Positions 1 to 25,718 of a stretch of DNA of 64,000 bases are shown here, in pieces. The notes beneath the pieces were generated by a model. That model was not told the origin of the DNA and made no database searches. It saw only the letters and a program-made list of their open reading frames with translations. Positions within the stretch are counted from its first letter, which is position 1, and the number at the start of each line of letters is the position of its first letter. A program made the translations under genes and the position numbers. The stretch lies in the NCBI GenBank assembly GCA_963662155.1, contig OY759265.1, positions 41,069,405 through 41,133,404 on the forward strand, written 5' to 3'. This stretch comes from Lamellibrachia columna. Its lineage: Eukaryota; Annelida; Polychaeta; Sabellida; Siboglinidae.

Positions 1-149
1 GTAAATAAACATGTTAAGTTTGGATGCTAACAGCATGGCTATATCCTATTGGTAAGTATATGATTAGGTGTTTACAAATAGATTTTCATTTGGTGAGTGA
101 ATATTGCCAGGCTACCACACTCATGACGTAGGGTTATCTAACAGTATGG

Positions 150-4977
<4,828 letters not shown>

Positions 4978-6216
4978 GACAGGTGTGTGTGAATGTTTGT
5001 TGAAAGTCGACAGAATAGAGCCAACTGGAAATAATCTGTGGCACCTCTGATACATAATATAACAGCTGTGCGCTGAAACAATTGTGTATCTATGCCAATG
5101 CGTGCTCCATCTCGTTCCAAGTTATTCAGATGTCAGATTAGCCGATTTTTGTGTTTTGTGTGTTATGATTGCTGTTTAATATCAGTAAGCATTATTGTTG
5201 GTATGATGTATTCTTTGTTCAAACAGTAATTCTTCAAATATTTGCAATCTTGTCATCGTTGTGGATACTTCATTGTTCAAACACTCTATTTTAAAGTACA
5301 ATATGTTGTACGTCCATCGACAATTGATCCCGCGATGATTGTAATCTTACCATAATTGACCTACTGTTGCAATCTTACAACAATTGACGTAGTGTTGCAA
5401 TCTTACCATAACTGACCTAGTGTTGCAATCTTACCATAATTGACCTGGTGTATGTTTATGTTACTCCTCCTAGACGCTTTGCATCTGAATCTGTCGTATA
5501 GTCTTACCCTTTATAGAATTAGCCTTTGCGGATTGTTTTACTTCCTTTGTCATAGACACCAAGTAGACGGTATCTACAGCTTTTAGTTTCTCGTCCAAAA
5601 GGCACATAGTTCCAATTTCCTCTACCCATAATGTCTGGTGATAGACAAGTCAACAAGTTGCACACAGTTTTTTATTAAACCAATATGTGAACTGCTGGTT
5701 CCAATTTTCCTGGTCACGAGGCGAGCACCAAACTTATTCAGACACTGTGCCAGACTCTGTTACTAGTATAGTTCCACCTTGCAGAGCCTATAATTTACTG
5801 TTTGTAGATGCTGTGGATTTTCAAGATTTGGAGCAGTGGTATTGACAGATTGCTCATTTCATGTCCCCACAAACGGCTAGTCACACATGATGGAACAAAA
5901 CGCCAAGCTGCTATGAAGTGTCAGCCAACTGGACTTGGACTCTGTGCAGCCAGTTTTAGTTTTGTATGTTGCTACAGAGCCTGCCAAGATAAGTAGATCA
6001 CTGTACTGTATGCCATGGTTACCCAGTTGAAGAAAGTGTAGCCTTGTTGAGTACTGTCGTTACGCTGGTTTTATTATTGTGGTTGGTGTCAGTCTGTATG
6101 TTTCTTAAGCAATACTTTATTTGTTGGGAGTTTTGAGCATACAGTACGCATGACCAAGATAACTGGGCTGCATTCATATCTATGCGTATTGAACGTTTTA
6201 CTACATGATCAATAAA
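4978..6216 (+). other. ILF2 probable 3'UTR
   Basis: No conserved coding sequence is visible. It runs from the ILF2 stop to overlapping AATAAA motifs at 6211-6225 and includes a 28-bp tandem repeat at 5.34-5.45 kb. A 62-codon open frame at 5808-5996 shows no recognisable motif and is treated as chance. The 3' end is inferred from the AATAAA cluster only. Confidence 0.5.
5335..5455 (+). repeat. 28-bp tandem repeat, about 4 copies
   Basis: Repeats of GTTGCAATCTTACCATAATT followed by GACCTAGT, starting near 5336, 5364, 5392 and 5420. Lies in the probable ILF2 3'UTR. Confidence 0.8.
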
Positions 6217-6225
6217 ATAAAATAA
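6211..6225 (+). promoter_or_regulatory. Candidate ILF2 polyadenylation signal
   Basis: Overlapping AATAAA hexamers (AATAAAATAAAATAAA) are the first strong poly(A)-signal cluster downstream of the ILF2 stop. A cleavage site was not determined. Confidence 0.4.
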
Positions 6226-6883
6226 AAAAAACATGGTACCCTACTATATTTTTATTTCATGAACTGCAAATACATTATATAATTAAATGTCACAATAAGT
6301 TGAAAATTTTTTGTTTCTTCAGAATCCATAGAACCCAGCTTTTAAGCTATTACATAAATATACATAGTGCATTCGATTCTGTCATATCAAAATTAAAATT
6401 AATGACTACTACACAGACACACATACAAATTACAATAATTGTAATATATATATACAATTTCCAAAATCTACACTTTCTGCATATGACCATAGTTTTCATC
6501 TGGGAGTCATTGAGGTATAAGAGAAACAGCATAACGCATTTAGCATGACCGATTCAGAACGTTTACCATATTAAGTGTCGTGGCCGGACAATATTAGTAA
6601 AATTGTCATACGCCTGCCCCAGTTAGGAAAGCATTTATAAATTGACAAATATTTCTTTATGTATTCTGTAGCGGTTTATTTAACTACGGGACAAAATATG
6701 TCCAATTGTTCTTAAACAGTTGTAGTAACAGTATATTGATCTATCATGACCCAATTAGTAATTTGCATCAGTCTTCTGGAACCCTATAACAAATTACACA
6801 TAAATATAATTGGAAGACTTCAAAAGAACGTAACAAGTTTGACCGACAATGATAACTTCGCACTATCAGTTCGTACATGAATA
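6226..6883. other. Intergenic, nothing recognised
   Basis: AT-rich sequence with no coding motif or repeat structure that I can support. Confidence 0.4.
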
Positions 6884-7132
6884 TAATACCCTGTTTACAC
6901 AGCGCTAACAGATTGCAAAGTTTAAAAAAATAAAAATACATTGTTGCATTTTTTTATTTGCGAAAATTCAATATAAAATCCAATGTTAACCATATCCTGG
7001 GCGTCGGCATCGTTAGCATTTGTGCACATGTATATTTCAACTTGTTCGCGATCCCAAACCGTTTGCACGGCACACAATGACCGTGACCGCGAACCGACTC
7101 TTTCAGTGAGTGCCGTGTAAACGGGGTATAAT
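6884..7132. mobile_element. MITE candidate with 20-bp inverted ends
   Basis: The left end AATACCCTGTTTACACAGCG and the right end, whose complement is ATTATACCCCGTTTACACGG, are imperfect inverted repeats about 250 bp apart. Both sit next to ATATAAT/TATAAT. No coding capacity. Superfamily not assignable by eye. Confidence 0.45.
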
Positions 7133-7259
7133 ATCATGCCCGTCCTGGGGGGTTTTTAGAAAAAAATGCATAACTAACATGTTTCAGGAATTATTCGAAA
7201 AATCCACGGCTGATTGTGTACACCCGAACCCTGCTTTTCATAATCCAGAGGACGGGCCT

Positions 7260-7304
7260 GATTTGTATGTCATTATGTGAGAGACAATCCAGTATATATA
7301 TATA

Positions 7305-7353
<49 letters not shown>

Positions 7354-7414
7354 CATATATATATGTATGTATATTTATATATGTATGTATATTTATATAT
7401 ATATATATATTATG

Positions 7415-7445
<31 letters not shown>

Positions 7446-7490
7446 TATATATATATACTGGATTGTCTCTCACATAATGACATACAAATC
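7260..7490. repeat. Perfect palindrome with (TA)n core
   Basis: Arms 7260-7302 and 7448-7490 are exact reverse complements over 43 bp (outer sequence GATTTGTATGTCATTATGTG). They enclose about 145 bp of nearly pure TA/TG dinucleotides that extend the pairing. It would extrude as a large cruciform. Confidence 0.9.
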
Positions 7491-7554
7491 ATATATATAC
7501 AAATCTATATATGTATGTAATAAATATACATACATATAAGTAGATAATATCTAC

Positions 7555-8224
7555 TGGCGATCCCACGTCTATTCACTTAGTGATTTCTTCCAAAAAAACA
7601 TAACATATTTGTTAAGCATGACCTCGCTTTAAGGAATCCATGTTGAGATGAATTTAATAATTTATGCTTAACGAGGAAGTCCACCATATGATCTTTAATT
7701 AACCTTTGTAATAATTTACGAATCACTGACGTTAAACTCACTGGTCTGTAATTCTCTGACTTATTTCTCGAACCCTTTTTAAATAATGGTATGATGTTTG
7801 CTTCTTTCCATTCAAACGGAACAACTCACTCTTTTAATGGTAAGTTGAATACTCTTGCAAGTGGTATACTGATTTGTTCTACTGTCTCCATTAATAATTT
7901 TGGAGGAATCCCATCCACTCCCGGTGATTTATTATCCTTCATTGCCTTTATTTTCTTAGCTACCATTTCTGGAGTTACAACTAACGGTCCTAAATAGTCA
8001 GATTTAGCCTCCTGAAATTTAGCATCAGCAACTGGTAATGAACTAATATCTTCTTTGGTAAACACTGAACTGAAGTAACCATTTAAGTCTTCTGCCATTA
8101 AAAACCCCTGTGATATTATATTTCCAGCACTGTCTTCTAGAGGTCCAACCTTGTCTTGTACGTTTTGTTTACGCCTGACATATGCAAAAAAACTCTTGCT
8201 GTCATTTTTTATGTTACATGCTAG
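7555..8224 (-). pseudogene. LINE reverse transcriptase fragment
   Basis: Reads KNDSKSFFAYVRRKQNVQDK, GYFSSVFTKED, KAMKDNKSPGVDGIPPKLL, then after a frameshift ENYRPVSLTSVIRKLLQRLI and LNSSQHGFLKARSC. These are RT motifs of a jockey/CR1-type element. The FADD catalytic block is missing. Confidence 0.8.
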
Positions 8225-9130
8225 TTTTTGTTCTGACCAACTGCCTATATTTTCTAACTATGGCAGTTGTACCCTCCCTCTCTACGTTATTTGTCCCTAC
8301 GTGTACTAAAACAGATCCACCCTTACCCGAACCTACGATGTTTTCTACCCTCTCAGTTATCGCCTCTATTTTGGCTCCAGTCAAGCAGACCACCACATCA
8401 TCTCCCTTGTTTAAGACTCTGTCGGTCTTCCTAACTATCGAATCCCCCACAAACAGCCTCGCTCTCTTCCTCACCCCCTTTATCACTGCCGCAGAATAGC
8501 TCTTCCGTTCGATCCCTTCCATCACATTCTGTCCTGACCCCTTTCCTCCTGTCTCCTTCGCTCCTGTCTCCCCCACTTCCCTCGCCTTCGCTCTTGTCTC
8601 CCCCACTCCCCTCTCCTTCACTCTGGTTGTTTTCCCTCCCGTCTGCCCCACTCCCTTCTCCTTCCCTCCTGTCTCCCCTACTCCCCTCTCCTTCACTCCG
8701 GTTGTCTTCCCTCCCGTTCCTTTCCTTCCCGTCTCCTTACGTCCTGTCTCCCAACAACCTATAACCTCCCCTCCTCTCAGCTTCCTCCTAGGCTGAGGTG
8801 AGCTACAATCTCTCGTGTCTTTCCCCACTTTATCATCTACTGTTCCCAACCGGAACTACTGGCACAACCCCCCTGTTCCCTTCCCACCATTGCCACAACG
8901 AGCAGCCTCAGCTATTCAAACTCCACCTCTAATTCCTTCATCTTCGTACATCCCCTACACTCAAAACTAAAATTATCTGCCTGGACCTCAGCCCAGGACT
9001 TCTCGCACCCAGACTTGACGAAGTCCACCCAGTTACGGCAACTGCCACAAATTAAGTGCCTTGTGGCCTTTAACTGCCGATTGCACGGCGCCATCATGCA
9101 ATTTAGTTTTAGCGCCTTTGAGCAGGTTTT
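8214..9130 (-). pseudogene. LINE ORF1: zinc finger plus SGNH esterase-like
   Basis: The upstream part reads CNRQLKATRHLICGSC, then a W-x-C spacing and FECRGC, a PHD-like finger typical of CR1/L2 ORF1. After an in-frame stop (near 8909) and a frame change, an ETGGKEKGVG-type degenerate repeat leads into ARLFVGDSIVRKTDR and LVHVGTNNVEREG. These are the block I GDSI and block III GTNN motifs of SGNH hydrolases. Known CR1-group ORF1 esterases are thought to act on membranes or RNP assembly. This copy is broken. Confidence 0.7.
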
Positions 9131-9530
9131 TAAACCGGATACACGGCGCATTATAAATGTATAATAATAATTATAATAAATAATAATGGTCAGAAATCCC
9201 GTATAGAGCAGACCATTTACATTGTCAAGGCGTGATATCACGTTGGTAATCATCATCATCTCTGTGGTTTTCTCCGATCAAGGATACTTTGTATTCTGCC
9301 AATATTTTGTAGATGGAAATATACCACGCGTCACACATGCTGCGCGTGGCTCTTCATGTGTAAGGCATCGTCCAGTGTTCTTGGCTACAGGCACGATGGT
9401 ATTTCCCAGTTATACATGCGGAATAGAAATGTTGTCCTAGATTTAAGGTGAACATATAATTATTTAATAGCCTCTGTTTTGTCCGCATTTAGCTTGGGTT
9501 TATTCATGCGCAAACATTCTTGAAATTCTA
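9131..9530. other. Intergenic, nothing recognised
   Basis: No supported coding or repeat feature beyond a short ATAATAAT stretch near 9.16 kb. Confidence 0.35.
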
Positions 9531-9655
9531 TGACACGTGACAGCATGCGCTTCATAATTGGCCAACCACTTAAAAATGTTCATAATTTCTATGACACGTG
9601 GCAGCATGCGCTTCATAATTGGCCAACCACTTGAAAATGTTCATAATTTCGCAAA
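9531..9655 (+). repeat. 61-bp direct duplication
   Basis: The segment TGACACGTGACAGCATGCGC through GTTCATAATTTC at 9531 recurs at 9592 with few differences. Two copies. Confidence 0.85.
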
Positions 9656-9718
9656 TCTTGGTATCACCATCTCTGATGAGGCGAAATTGGATATGGAATT
9701 GGAGAAGCGCAAAGCACG

Positions 9719-9719
<1 letters not shown>

Positions 9720-9749
<30 letters not shown>

Positions 9750-9860
9750 AGGGAGAGGGAGAGGGAGAGGGAGAGGGAGAGGGAGAGGGATAGGGAGAGG
9801 GAGGAAAGCAGAGATACGGAGAGGGGAGGAGGAAAGGAGAGAGGGAGATGGGGAGATAGA
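9720..9860. repeat. GA-rich microsatellite, (GAGAGG)n
   Basis: Tandem GAGAGG/GAGA. Open frames on both strands through it are low-complexity artefacts. Confidence 0.95.
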
Positions 9861-9889
9861 GAGACAGACGAGACAGACAGACAGACATA

Positions 9890-10598
9890 GATTTGTTTGT
9901 TTTACATTTTTTTGGCGTTTAAAGAAAGCTTATTGGTGTGAAACCATGTTGACATTGTTCGTAGTTCTTTGTTTTGGCTTACCTCTTCAATGAGTGTCAA
10001 CAGCCTAGAGCGGAAGAGGTCAAGCTTATTCTCCCATTAGTTAAACATGCTACCATTGAATTTATATTAACATTTTAGTTCTTGAATTTGTAAATTAACG
10101 GATGCTTTTAGTAATTTTAAGCTTTAAAATAATAAAATATGTATGTGCATTGTATTTACTTATAGAAAGTTCTGTCATATTCCATAGTTGAAATGTGGCA
10201 ATACTAATTAATTATATAATATAATTTGACACTAATAGGTTGAAGACGTTTATTAAGTACACCTAACGTTTTAGAACAGTTGTTTGCATATCTTCAACAT
10301 CCTTTTTCCAGATGTTCATCCACGGCTAAACCAAAAAAGTTAAATGTATGCATTCTTTCAATGAAAAATATTATATTATGTAGGCCTACATGTATTTGTT
10401 TTTCAAGTTACAACAAATAATAAAATACAGTATACGAAAACCAACAACAGTGAAATATCCCGACACTCCAAACACGAGCAACAACGTTCTGATTGTGTTG
10501 ATACTGTACATATTCATTCCTCCCATCTACACATGTATACCCATAATCTACCCCAACACGATGCAAGTGGGCGCACGAATGAAAATGTCTCAGTCACA
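9890..10598 (-). other. Probable 3'UTR/downstream region of DUF288 gene 1
   Basis: AT-rich with no coding motif. The first - strand AATAAA downstream of the gene stop is the complement of 10249-10254, a weak candidate poly(A) signal. Confidence 0.35.
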
Positions 10599-19367
<8,769 letters not shown>

Positions 19368-19515
19368 TCTTTCATCGGTTGCCCTGTGAAAACAAACGAC
19401 GCAATATCATAATACCATAGAGTATCTAGTAATATTCTATGGTTTTACTATACAACATTCTACTATGTTCTGTATAATTCTATCAATTCTATATTATTTT
19501 TAGAAAATCGAAGTA

Positions 19516-20012
19516 GACAAGATTTAACAAGATTTAACAAGTTTGCCATCCAAGGCAAAGGCCCAGATGGCAAGTGGACAAAGAAGTCATTGGCTTATCG
19601 AGAGTCCAACATTTTATTCCATTTAATTCCATTTCCAATAATCTATGTGTAATCAGCCCTCCTAAGAAATGTTTCAACCTTGTTTTTAAACATATTCACG
19701 CTGCTAGCAGTTACACAATCTGTAGTTAATTTGTTCCATTCACTGACTATCCTCTGTGAGAACGATTCCTACCTGATATCCAATTTACACTGATCCATTA
19801 CTAATGTTACTTCATGTCCTCTGATTGTATTATATTTCTTGAGTGAGAAAAAAATAGTTCTAACAATATTTTCATACCCATTCAATATCTTAAAAAATTC
19901 AGTTTGATCTCCTCTTAACCGCCTTGTCTCTATGGTTGTTAAACCACATTCGTTATATTTGTCCTAATTAACCCACTAATTTGATTGCCCTTTGAAGCTT
20001 TGAAACTTTCAC
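19516..20012 (-). mobile_element. LINE 3' fragment at outer end of IR1 left arm
   Basis: Encodes SFSQRI-like, EWNKLTTDCVTASSVNMFKN and the same 3'UTR and AACAAGATTT terminal repeats as the other LINEs. It lacks about 290 bp present in the right-arm copy (near 19.95 kb). Its 3' tip is the outer limit of the inverted repeat. Confidence 0.85.
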
Positions 20013-20399
20013 ACGTAAACTAAGTATATAGAATATGTAGTATTTTAGCTTCTATACACAATTTTACTATACTCTATAGACTTTAATATAATTATACATT
20101 TCTAAATATTTCTTTAGAATTCTATAGATTTATTTATAGAATTATATCGATTTTTTTTTAAAGGCGGCATGACATGACAGCTCCGAGTCTCTCAATGGTT
20201 CGTTACAATGTTCCAGAAGCCCAGTTGACAAACGACTCGGAATAGGTGTTACATATTATCTCAGCTGATAAGTTATCAAATTGCAAAAGGTTTCACATCT
20301 ATTTTGCTTGGTGTTACATATTATCTCAGCTGGTAAGTTATCAAATTTCAAAAGGTTTCACAGCTATTTTGCTTCATTACCGCTGTAAATAGCATAGGC

Positions 20400-20560
20400 G
20401 TTGTGTCGTCACGGACTCGACATTTATGGCGAGCGGCCAGCCAGGCCTACTCGGCTACCCGGCTACCCAGCCCGGCATCCTGCCGGGGTCGGGCTGGAGC
20501 GCACGATCAAGACTGGATGCCGTGTAGTCGTGGAAATTAGCCATCGTGTGACCATGTAAA
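20400..20560. repeat. GC-rich block shared by both IR1 arms
   Basis: Rich in CCGGC/GGCTAC motifs with a small stem, CAGCCCGGC...GTCGGGCTGG. The inverted copy is at about 36.65-36.80 kb. It stands out against the AT-rich surroundings. No gene recognised. Confidence 0.5.
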
Positions 20561-20784
20561 ATTAGTAAATGTAAAGTTAGCGGGCCTAGATATTTCTTTA
20601 TTCCTCACTCGTACCTAGTTAGTGCAGTTATCTTTGCATTTACGCTGCGTTCGCAGTTCCTACTGCGCGTTTTAGTAGCTTATTCTATTCTGCATATCTA
20701 CTATACACAAATGTTATCTTCGAGCAGCCACCTCCCCTCAGTGGTCAAGGAATGCGATCAATCACATCGGAGAGAGAAACGTGA

Positions 20785-21485
20785 TTATTTACTTATTTTA
20801 TTTAGAATGTAGCGTTTCTGCTATTTCTGTTATCAGAATACTATTTCGTGTTTCTTTTTTATTAGTTAAACCTTTCAAGTATACATAAATGCATCGGCCT
20901 TTGTTAGAACCGACCAGTATTATGTAATTTGCTTGCTCAAGCATGCGTGCGTCCGTATCTACGGCGTGGTTTTGTTTATCTTAGAGAATGATGCATATTA
21001 AGTAGGCAAGGACCCGAGTATTACCCGATGTATGGGTGTTTTCTGGTATTTTATACTAATATTTAAGGAGTGGTTTCTTGGACTAGAACAGGAGATGGTG
21101 ATTGGTGAACTAGCGTCATGTGTTATCTCAGAAACAAGGAGTATAAAAAGAGACTGGGTACACATGTGAGGGATCTCGGCGAGCAGATCAGAGTGAACGA
21201 AGAGTGGACACAGAAGGTCGTACAGCCCAGCGTGGGCGCCCGGATGCCGGACGAAGGACACGAGTGCGTTAACCACGTGTAAGGTATAACTTTGAGCGAG
21301 GAGGTAGAAGTCTGTACGTTCACCTAAAGTTAAGAAATAGCGTGTGAAACGTGAGATACGCAGCGAATATCGACGCGGCGAGACGACACCCCTGTTGCAA
21401 AAAAGACTGTCACGACAATCATAGCGGTAAGTCTGAACGACGCAGAGCGCAGAATCGTCTCTACGCTACGGTCGGATCCGTATAC
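20785..21485. other. Block unique to IR1 left arm, possible LTR remnant
   Basis: Homology to the right arm stops after AGAGAGAAACGTGA and resumes at GAGGGGTCAGACCACAG. The block between has a TATA-like GGAGTATAAAAAGAG at about 21.14 kb and a GC-richer downstream part, as LTR promoters often have. No terminal TG/CA or target duplication could be confirmed, so the LTR idea is weak. Confidence 0.25.
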
Positions 21486-22322
21486 TTGAGGGGTCAGACC
21501 ACAGTTGACCTTCCTGTTTATTGTTTCACACGAATGTAGGGCGCATTAAATTGTGATATGTGAAATTAAGCAATTCATATAAACATTGACGGGCATCGCA
21601 CGTGGGGGCGTCTTAAAAGAACTGGAAGTGTGTCCTTTTGACAAAACATGGCCACCATGTCAATGAGATGATGGCAGTTGCTGTAAAAAAATTCATGATC
21701 AAATTTTCTCATAATCAGACAAAACGTTAACATGACCATCAATGCAATGGTGGTCACAGCACGGGTATAAAATTTTTATATGCTTATGTTTTGGTCGTTG
21801 TTGCTAGCTTAGTTGCGGATATTACAGGTAATTTGGATGAAAATGTCAGGCTAGATAATAATATATTATTATATATATATTTTATTAATGCCATCTAGTC
21901 AACAAGATCATGACTGGTTAAACGCCTCTATTATTTAAACTGTTTAACCGTCTCCTTTAGGAGGTGTTCTATATTTAACGGATATACTAAATATAAAAAA
22001 TGTCAAATAAATGTACACATTTGTTTTGTACTATAACGTTTGATGTGCACGAACTGACATTTTGTGCAATTTGATGATTAATATCATATTTACCATTTCA
22101 GTACAAAATGTACTTAATATTGTATTTTATATCATAGTACACTCCTGTAGCATGATCAACATCATGAGTAGTTTACATTAAATATGTACATTGATATACA
22201 ATTGTGTTGAGCAACTGCAAAAACGTAGAAACCATGGCGGCCCTCTTGGATTGCTGGTTACCATGACGACGAAATGTAAAATGATATGACTCATTTTACT
22301 CGCTGATTATCGTACTTTCAGA

Positions 22323-22383
<61 letters not shown>

Positions 22384-22791
22384 TGATCAAATTTTCTCAT
22401 AATCAGACAAAACGTTAACATGACCATCAATGCAATGGTGGTCACAGCACGGGTATAAAAAAATTATATGCTTATGTTTTGGTCGTTGTTGCTAGCTTAG
22501 TTGCGGATATTACAGGTAATTTGGATGAAAATGTCAGGCTAGATAATAATATATTATTATATATATATTTTATTAATGCCATCTAGTCAACAAGATCATG
22601 ACTGGTTAAACGCCTCTATTATTTAAACTGTTTAACCGTCTCCTTTAGGAGGTGTTCTATATTTAACGGATATACTAAATATAAAAAATGTCAAATAAAT
22701 GTACACATTTGTTTTGTACTATAACGTTTGATGTGCACGAACTGACATTTTGTGCAATTTGATGATTAATATCATATTTACCATTTCAGTA

Positions 22792-23467
22792 CGACATGCC
22801 GAATTTCCGGCCGCGCAGTGTGTGACGCTGCAATACAACAGGCCGGATTTTCGGCATTGGCTACGTTCACCATTTAAATCGCTTTTACTCATAATTATCA
22901 ACTACGTGGAGCCACTTGTTACATATGGTTGTCATGGCGAATGAATTAGCTGTCCAGTAGCGGCAATCGTTGAGTGTCGCTCAACATCATTTTACGGAGA
23001 TTTTTGCAGGTTTTTAATGATGAATTATCAAAATCTACGATGGCTGCAGTGGAGGACGGCATTACTTCAACTGACGATTTAAATAACGTTGACGATCGAA
23101 ATAACGGTGTCAATGACGTTGGAGAACTTAGCGACCGAGCTGGGGACGAAACGGACACTGACCGCGGGAGTATTTTTGATCGCTACTCGGACGTCAGTGA
23201 TGATGAAAATGACAGGGGAAAAAAATGAGGATGAGCTGCGCACTGTACTGTCAGTGCTGGATGATGCGTCGTTGCCGGAGTTTAATTTTTTGTAAGAAGG
23301 AAAAGGTGTCTGTGAATCGGTCAACATTAAAAGTTTTATTGGAATTGGTCCAGGCAGTAGCGATGGATGTGTTAGCCAATATACAAATAATGAGTACAAA
23401 TAAACACTTCTGTCATATATGTATGAAATACCAATAAATAACTTGTTTTTTACTTTCTTATACTCCA
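22792..23467 (+). other. 676-bp segment inserted in array unit 2 (prototype of five)
   Basis: Unit 1 reads TTTCAGTA/CAAAATG. Here the same flanks are split by 676 bp that starts with a 17-bp hairpin stem (22796-22812 with 22841-22857, two mismatches, loop about 28 nt). It carries one acidic ORF with a good start context and ends with two AATAAA-type signals (23.40 and 23.43 kb). No target duplication or terminal inverted repeat is clear. Equivalent segments lie in units 3-6. Confidence 0.7.
23040..23228 (+). CDS. Small acidic ORF, unit 2, frameshifted
   Basis: Starts MAAVEDGITSTDDLNN like the other copies. One extra base in the DEND-encoding stretch (near 23.2 kb) shifts the frame and ends it at 62 residues instead of 84. 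Unknown function. Confidence 0.35.
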   Translation: MAAVEDGITSTDDLNNVDDRNNGVNDVGELSDRAGDETDTDRGSIFDRYSDVSDDENDRGKK

Positions 23468-23686
23468 CAAAATGTACTTAATATTGTATTTTATATCATA
23501 GTACACTCCTGTAGCATGATCAACATCATGAGTAGTTTACATTAAATATGTACATTGGTATACAATTGTGTTGAGCAACTGCAACAACGTAGAAACCATG
23601 GCGGCCATCTTGGATTGCTGGTTACCATTACGACGAAATGTAAAATGATATGACTCATTTTACTCGCTGATTATCGTACTTTCAGA

Positions 23687-23720
<34 letters not shown>

Positions 23721-24379
23721 TCATGATCAAATTTTCTCATAATCAGACAAAACGTTAACATGACCATCAATGCAATGGTGGTCACAGCACGGGTATAAAA
23801 ATTTTATATGCTTATGTTTTGGTCGTTGTTGCTAGCTTAGTTGCGGATATTACAGGTAATTTGGATGAAAGTGTCAGGCTAGATAATAATATATTATTAT
23901 ATATATATTTTATTAATGCCATCTAGTCAACAAGATCATGACTGGTTAAACGCCTCTATTATTTAAACTGTTTAACCGTCTCCTTTAGGAGGTGTTCTAT
24001 ATTTAACGGATATAGTAAATATAAAAAATGTCAAATAAATGTACACATTTGTTTTGTACTATAACGTTTGATGTGCACGAACTGACATTTTGTGCAATTT
24101 GATGATTAATATCATATTTACCATTTCAGTACGACATGCCGAATTTCCGGCCGCGCAGTGTGTGACGCTGCAATACGACAGGCCGGATTTTCGGCATTGG
24201 CTACGTTCACCATTTAAATCGCTTTTACTCATAATTATCAACTACGTGGAGCCACTTGTTACATATGGTTGTCATGGCGAATAAATTAGCTGTCCAGTAG
24301 CGGCAATCGTTGAGTGTCGCTCAACATCATTTTACGGAGATTTTTGCAGGTTTTTAATGATGAATTATCAAAATCTACG

Positions 24380-24634
24380 ATGGCTGCAGTGGAGGACGGC
24401 ATTACTTCAACTGACGATTTAAATAACGTTGACGATCGAAATAACGGTGTCAATGACGTTGGAGAACTTAGCGACCGAGCTGGGGACGAAACGGACACTG
24501 ACCGCGGGAGTATTTTTGATCGCTACTCGGACGTCAGTGATGATGAAAGTGACGGTGTAAAAAATGAGGATGAGCTGCGCACTGTACTGTCAGTGCTGGA
24601 TGATGCGTCGTTGCCGGAGTTTAATTTTTTGTAA
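24380..24634 (+). CDS. Small acidic ORF, unit 3 (84 aa)
   Basis: Start context ACG-ATG-G. Asp-rich: GITSTDDLNNVDDRNNG, DETDTDRGSIFDRYSDVSDD, then DELRTVLSVLDDASLPEF and stop. An in-frame upstream ATG adds 22 residues. The acidic, SDVSDDESD-bearing N-terminus recalls transposase N-tails such as piggyBac, but no catalytic domain follows. Poly(A)-like signals lie about 100-140 bp downstream. Expression is unknown. Confidence 0.4.
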   Translation: MAAVEDGITSTDDLNNVDDRNNGVNDVGELSDRAGDETDTDRGSIFDRYSDVSDDESDGVKNEDELRTVLSVLDDASLPEFNFL

Positions 24635-25025
24635 GAAGGAAAAGGTGTCTGTGAATCGGTCAACATTAAAAGTTTTATTGGAATTGGTCCAGGCAGTAGC
24701 GATGGATGTGTTAGCCAATATACAAATAATGAGTACAAATAAACACTTCTGTCATATATGTATGAAATACCAATAAATAACTTGTTTTTTACTTTCTTAT
24801 ACTCCACAAAATGTACTTAATATTGTATTTTATATCATAGTACACTCCTGTAGCATGATCAACATCATGAGTAGTTTACATTAAATATGTACATTGGTAT
24901 ACAATTGTGTTGAGCAACTGCAAAAACGTAGAAACCATGGCGGCCATCTTGGATTGCTGGTTACCATGACGACGAAATGTAAAATGATATGACTCATTTT
25001 ACTCGCTGATTATCGTACTTTCAGA

Positions 25026-25059
<34 letters not shown>

Positions 25060-25718
25060 TCATGATCAAATTTTCTCATAATCAGACAAAACGTTAACAT
25101 GACCATCAATGCAATGGTGGTCACAGCACGGGTATAAACATTTTATATGCTTATGTTTTGGTCGTTGTTGCTAGCTTAGTTGCGGATATTACAGGTAATT
25201 TGGATGAAAGTGTCAGGCTAGATAATAATATATTATTATATATATATTTTATTAATGCCATCTAGTCAACAAGATCATGACTGGTTAAACGCCTCTATTA
25301 TTTAAACTGTTTAACCGTCTCCTTTAGGAGGTGTTCTATATTTAACGGATATACTAAATATAAAAAATGTCAAATAAATGTACACATTTGTTTTGTACTA
25401 TAACGTTTGATGTGCACGAACTGACATTTTGTGCAATTTGATGATTAATATCATATTTACCATTTCAGTACGACATGCCGAATTTCCGGCCGCGCAGTGT
25501 GTGACGCTGCAATACGACAGGCCGGATTTTCGGCATTGGCTACGTTCACCATTTAAATCGCTTTTACTCATAATTATCAACTACGTGGAGCCACTTGTTA
25601 CATATGGTTGTCATGGCGAATGAATTAGCTGTCCAGTAGCGGCAATCGTTGAGTGTCGCTCAACATCATTTTACGGAGATTTTTGCAGGTTTTTAATGAT
25701 GAATTATCAAAATCTACG

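Larger units (their letters stand above)
7553..9130 (-). mobile_element. CR1-like LINE with internal deletion
   Basis: The order on the - strand is a Cys/His finger (9.05-8.93 kb), a low-complexity ETGGK-rich linker, an SGNH-like esterase, then the reverse transcriptase start and fingers. The endonuclease expected between ORF1 and RT is absent, and the RT ends before the catalytic YxDD motif, so the copy is not autonomous. The RT part resembles the LINE at 14.9-17.3 kb (both have MAEDLN/MAEVLN, EYFSSVF and NKSPGVD). Confidence 0.8.

Noticed and set aside
5808..5996. 62-codon ORF downstream of ILF2
   Set aside because: No motif, lies in the probable 3'UTR, composition not protein-like.
7277..7477. 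Tyr/Ile-repeat open frame
   Set aside because: Pure TA/TG microsatellite translation. The same holds for open frames at 29042-29296 and 35098-35325.
9619..9993. Arg/Glu and Arg/Gly repeat proteins
   Set aside because: GA-rich microsatellite. Likewise the Ser/Leu frames at 17369-17837 and 18673-19010 and the Arg/Val, Cys/Ala and Arg/Thr frames at 39366-39667.
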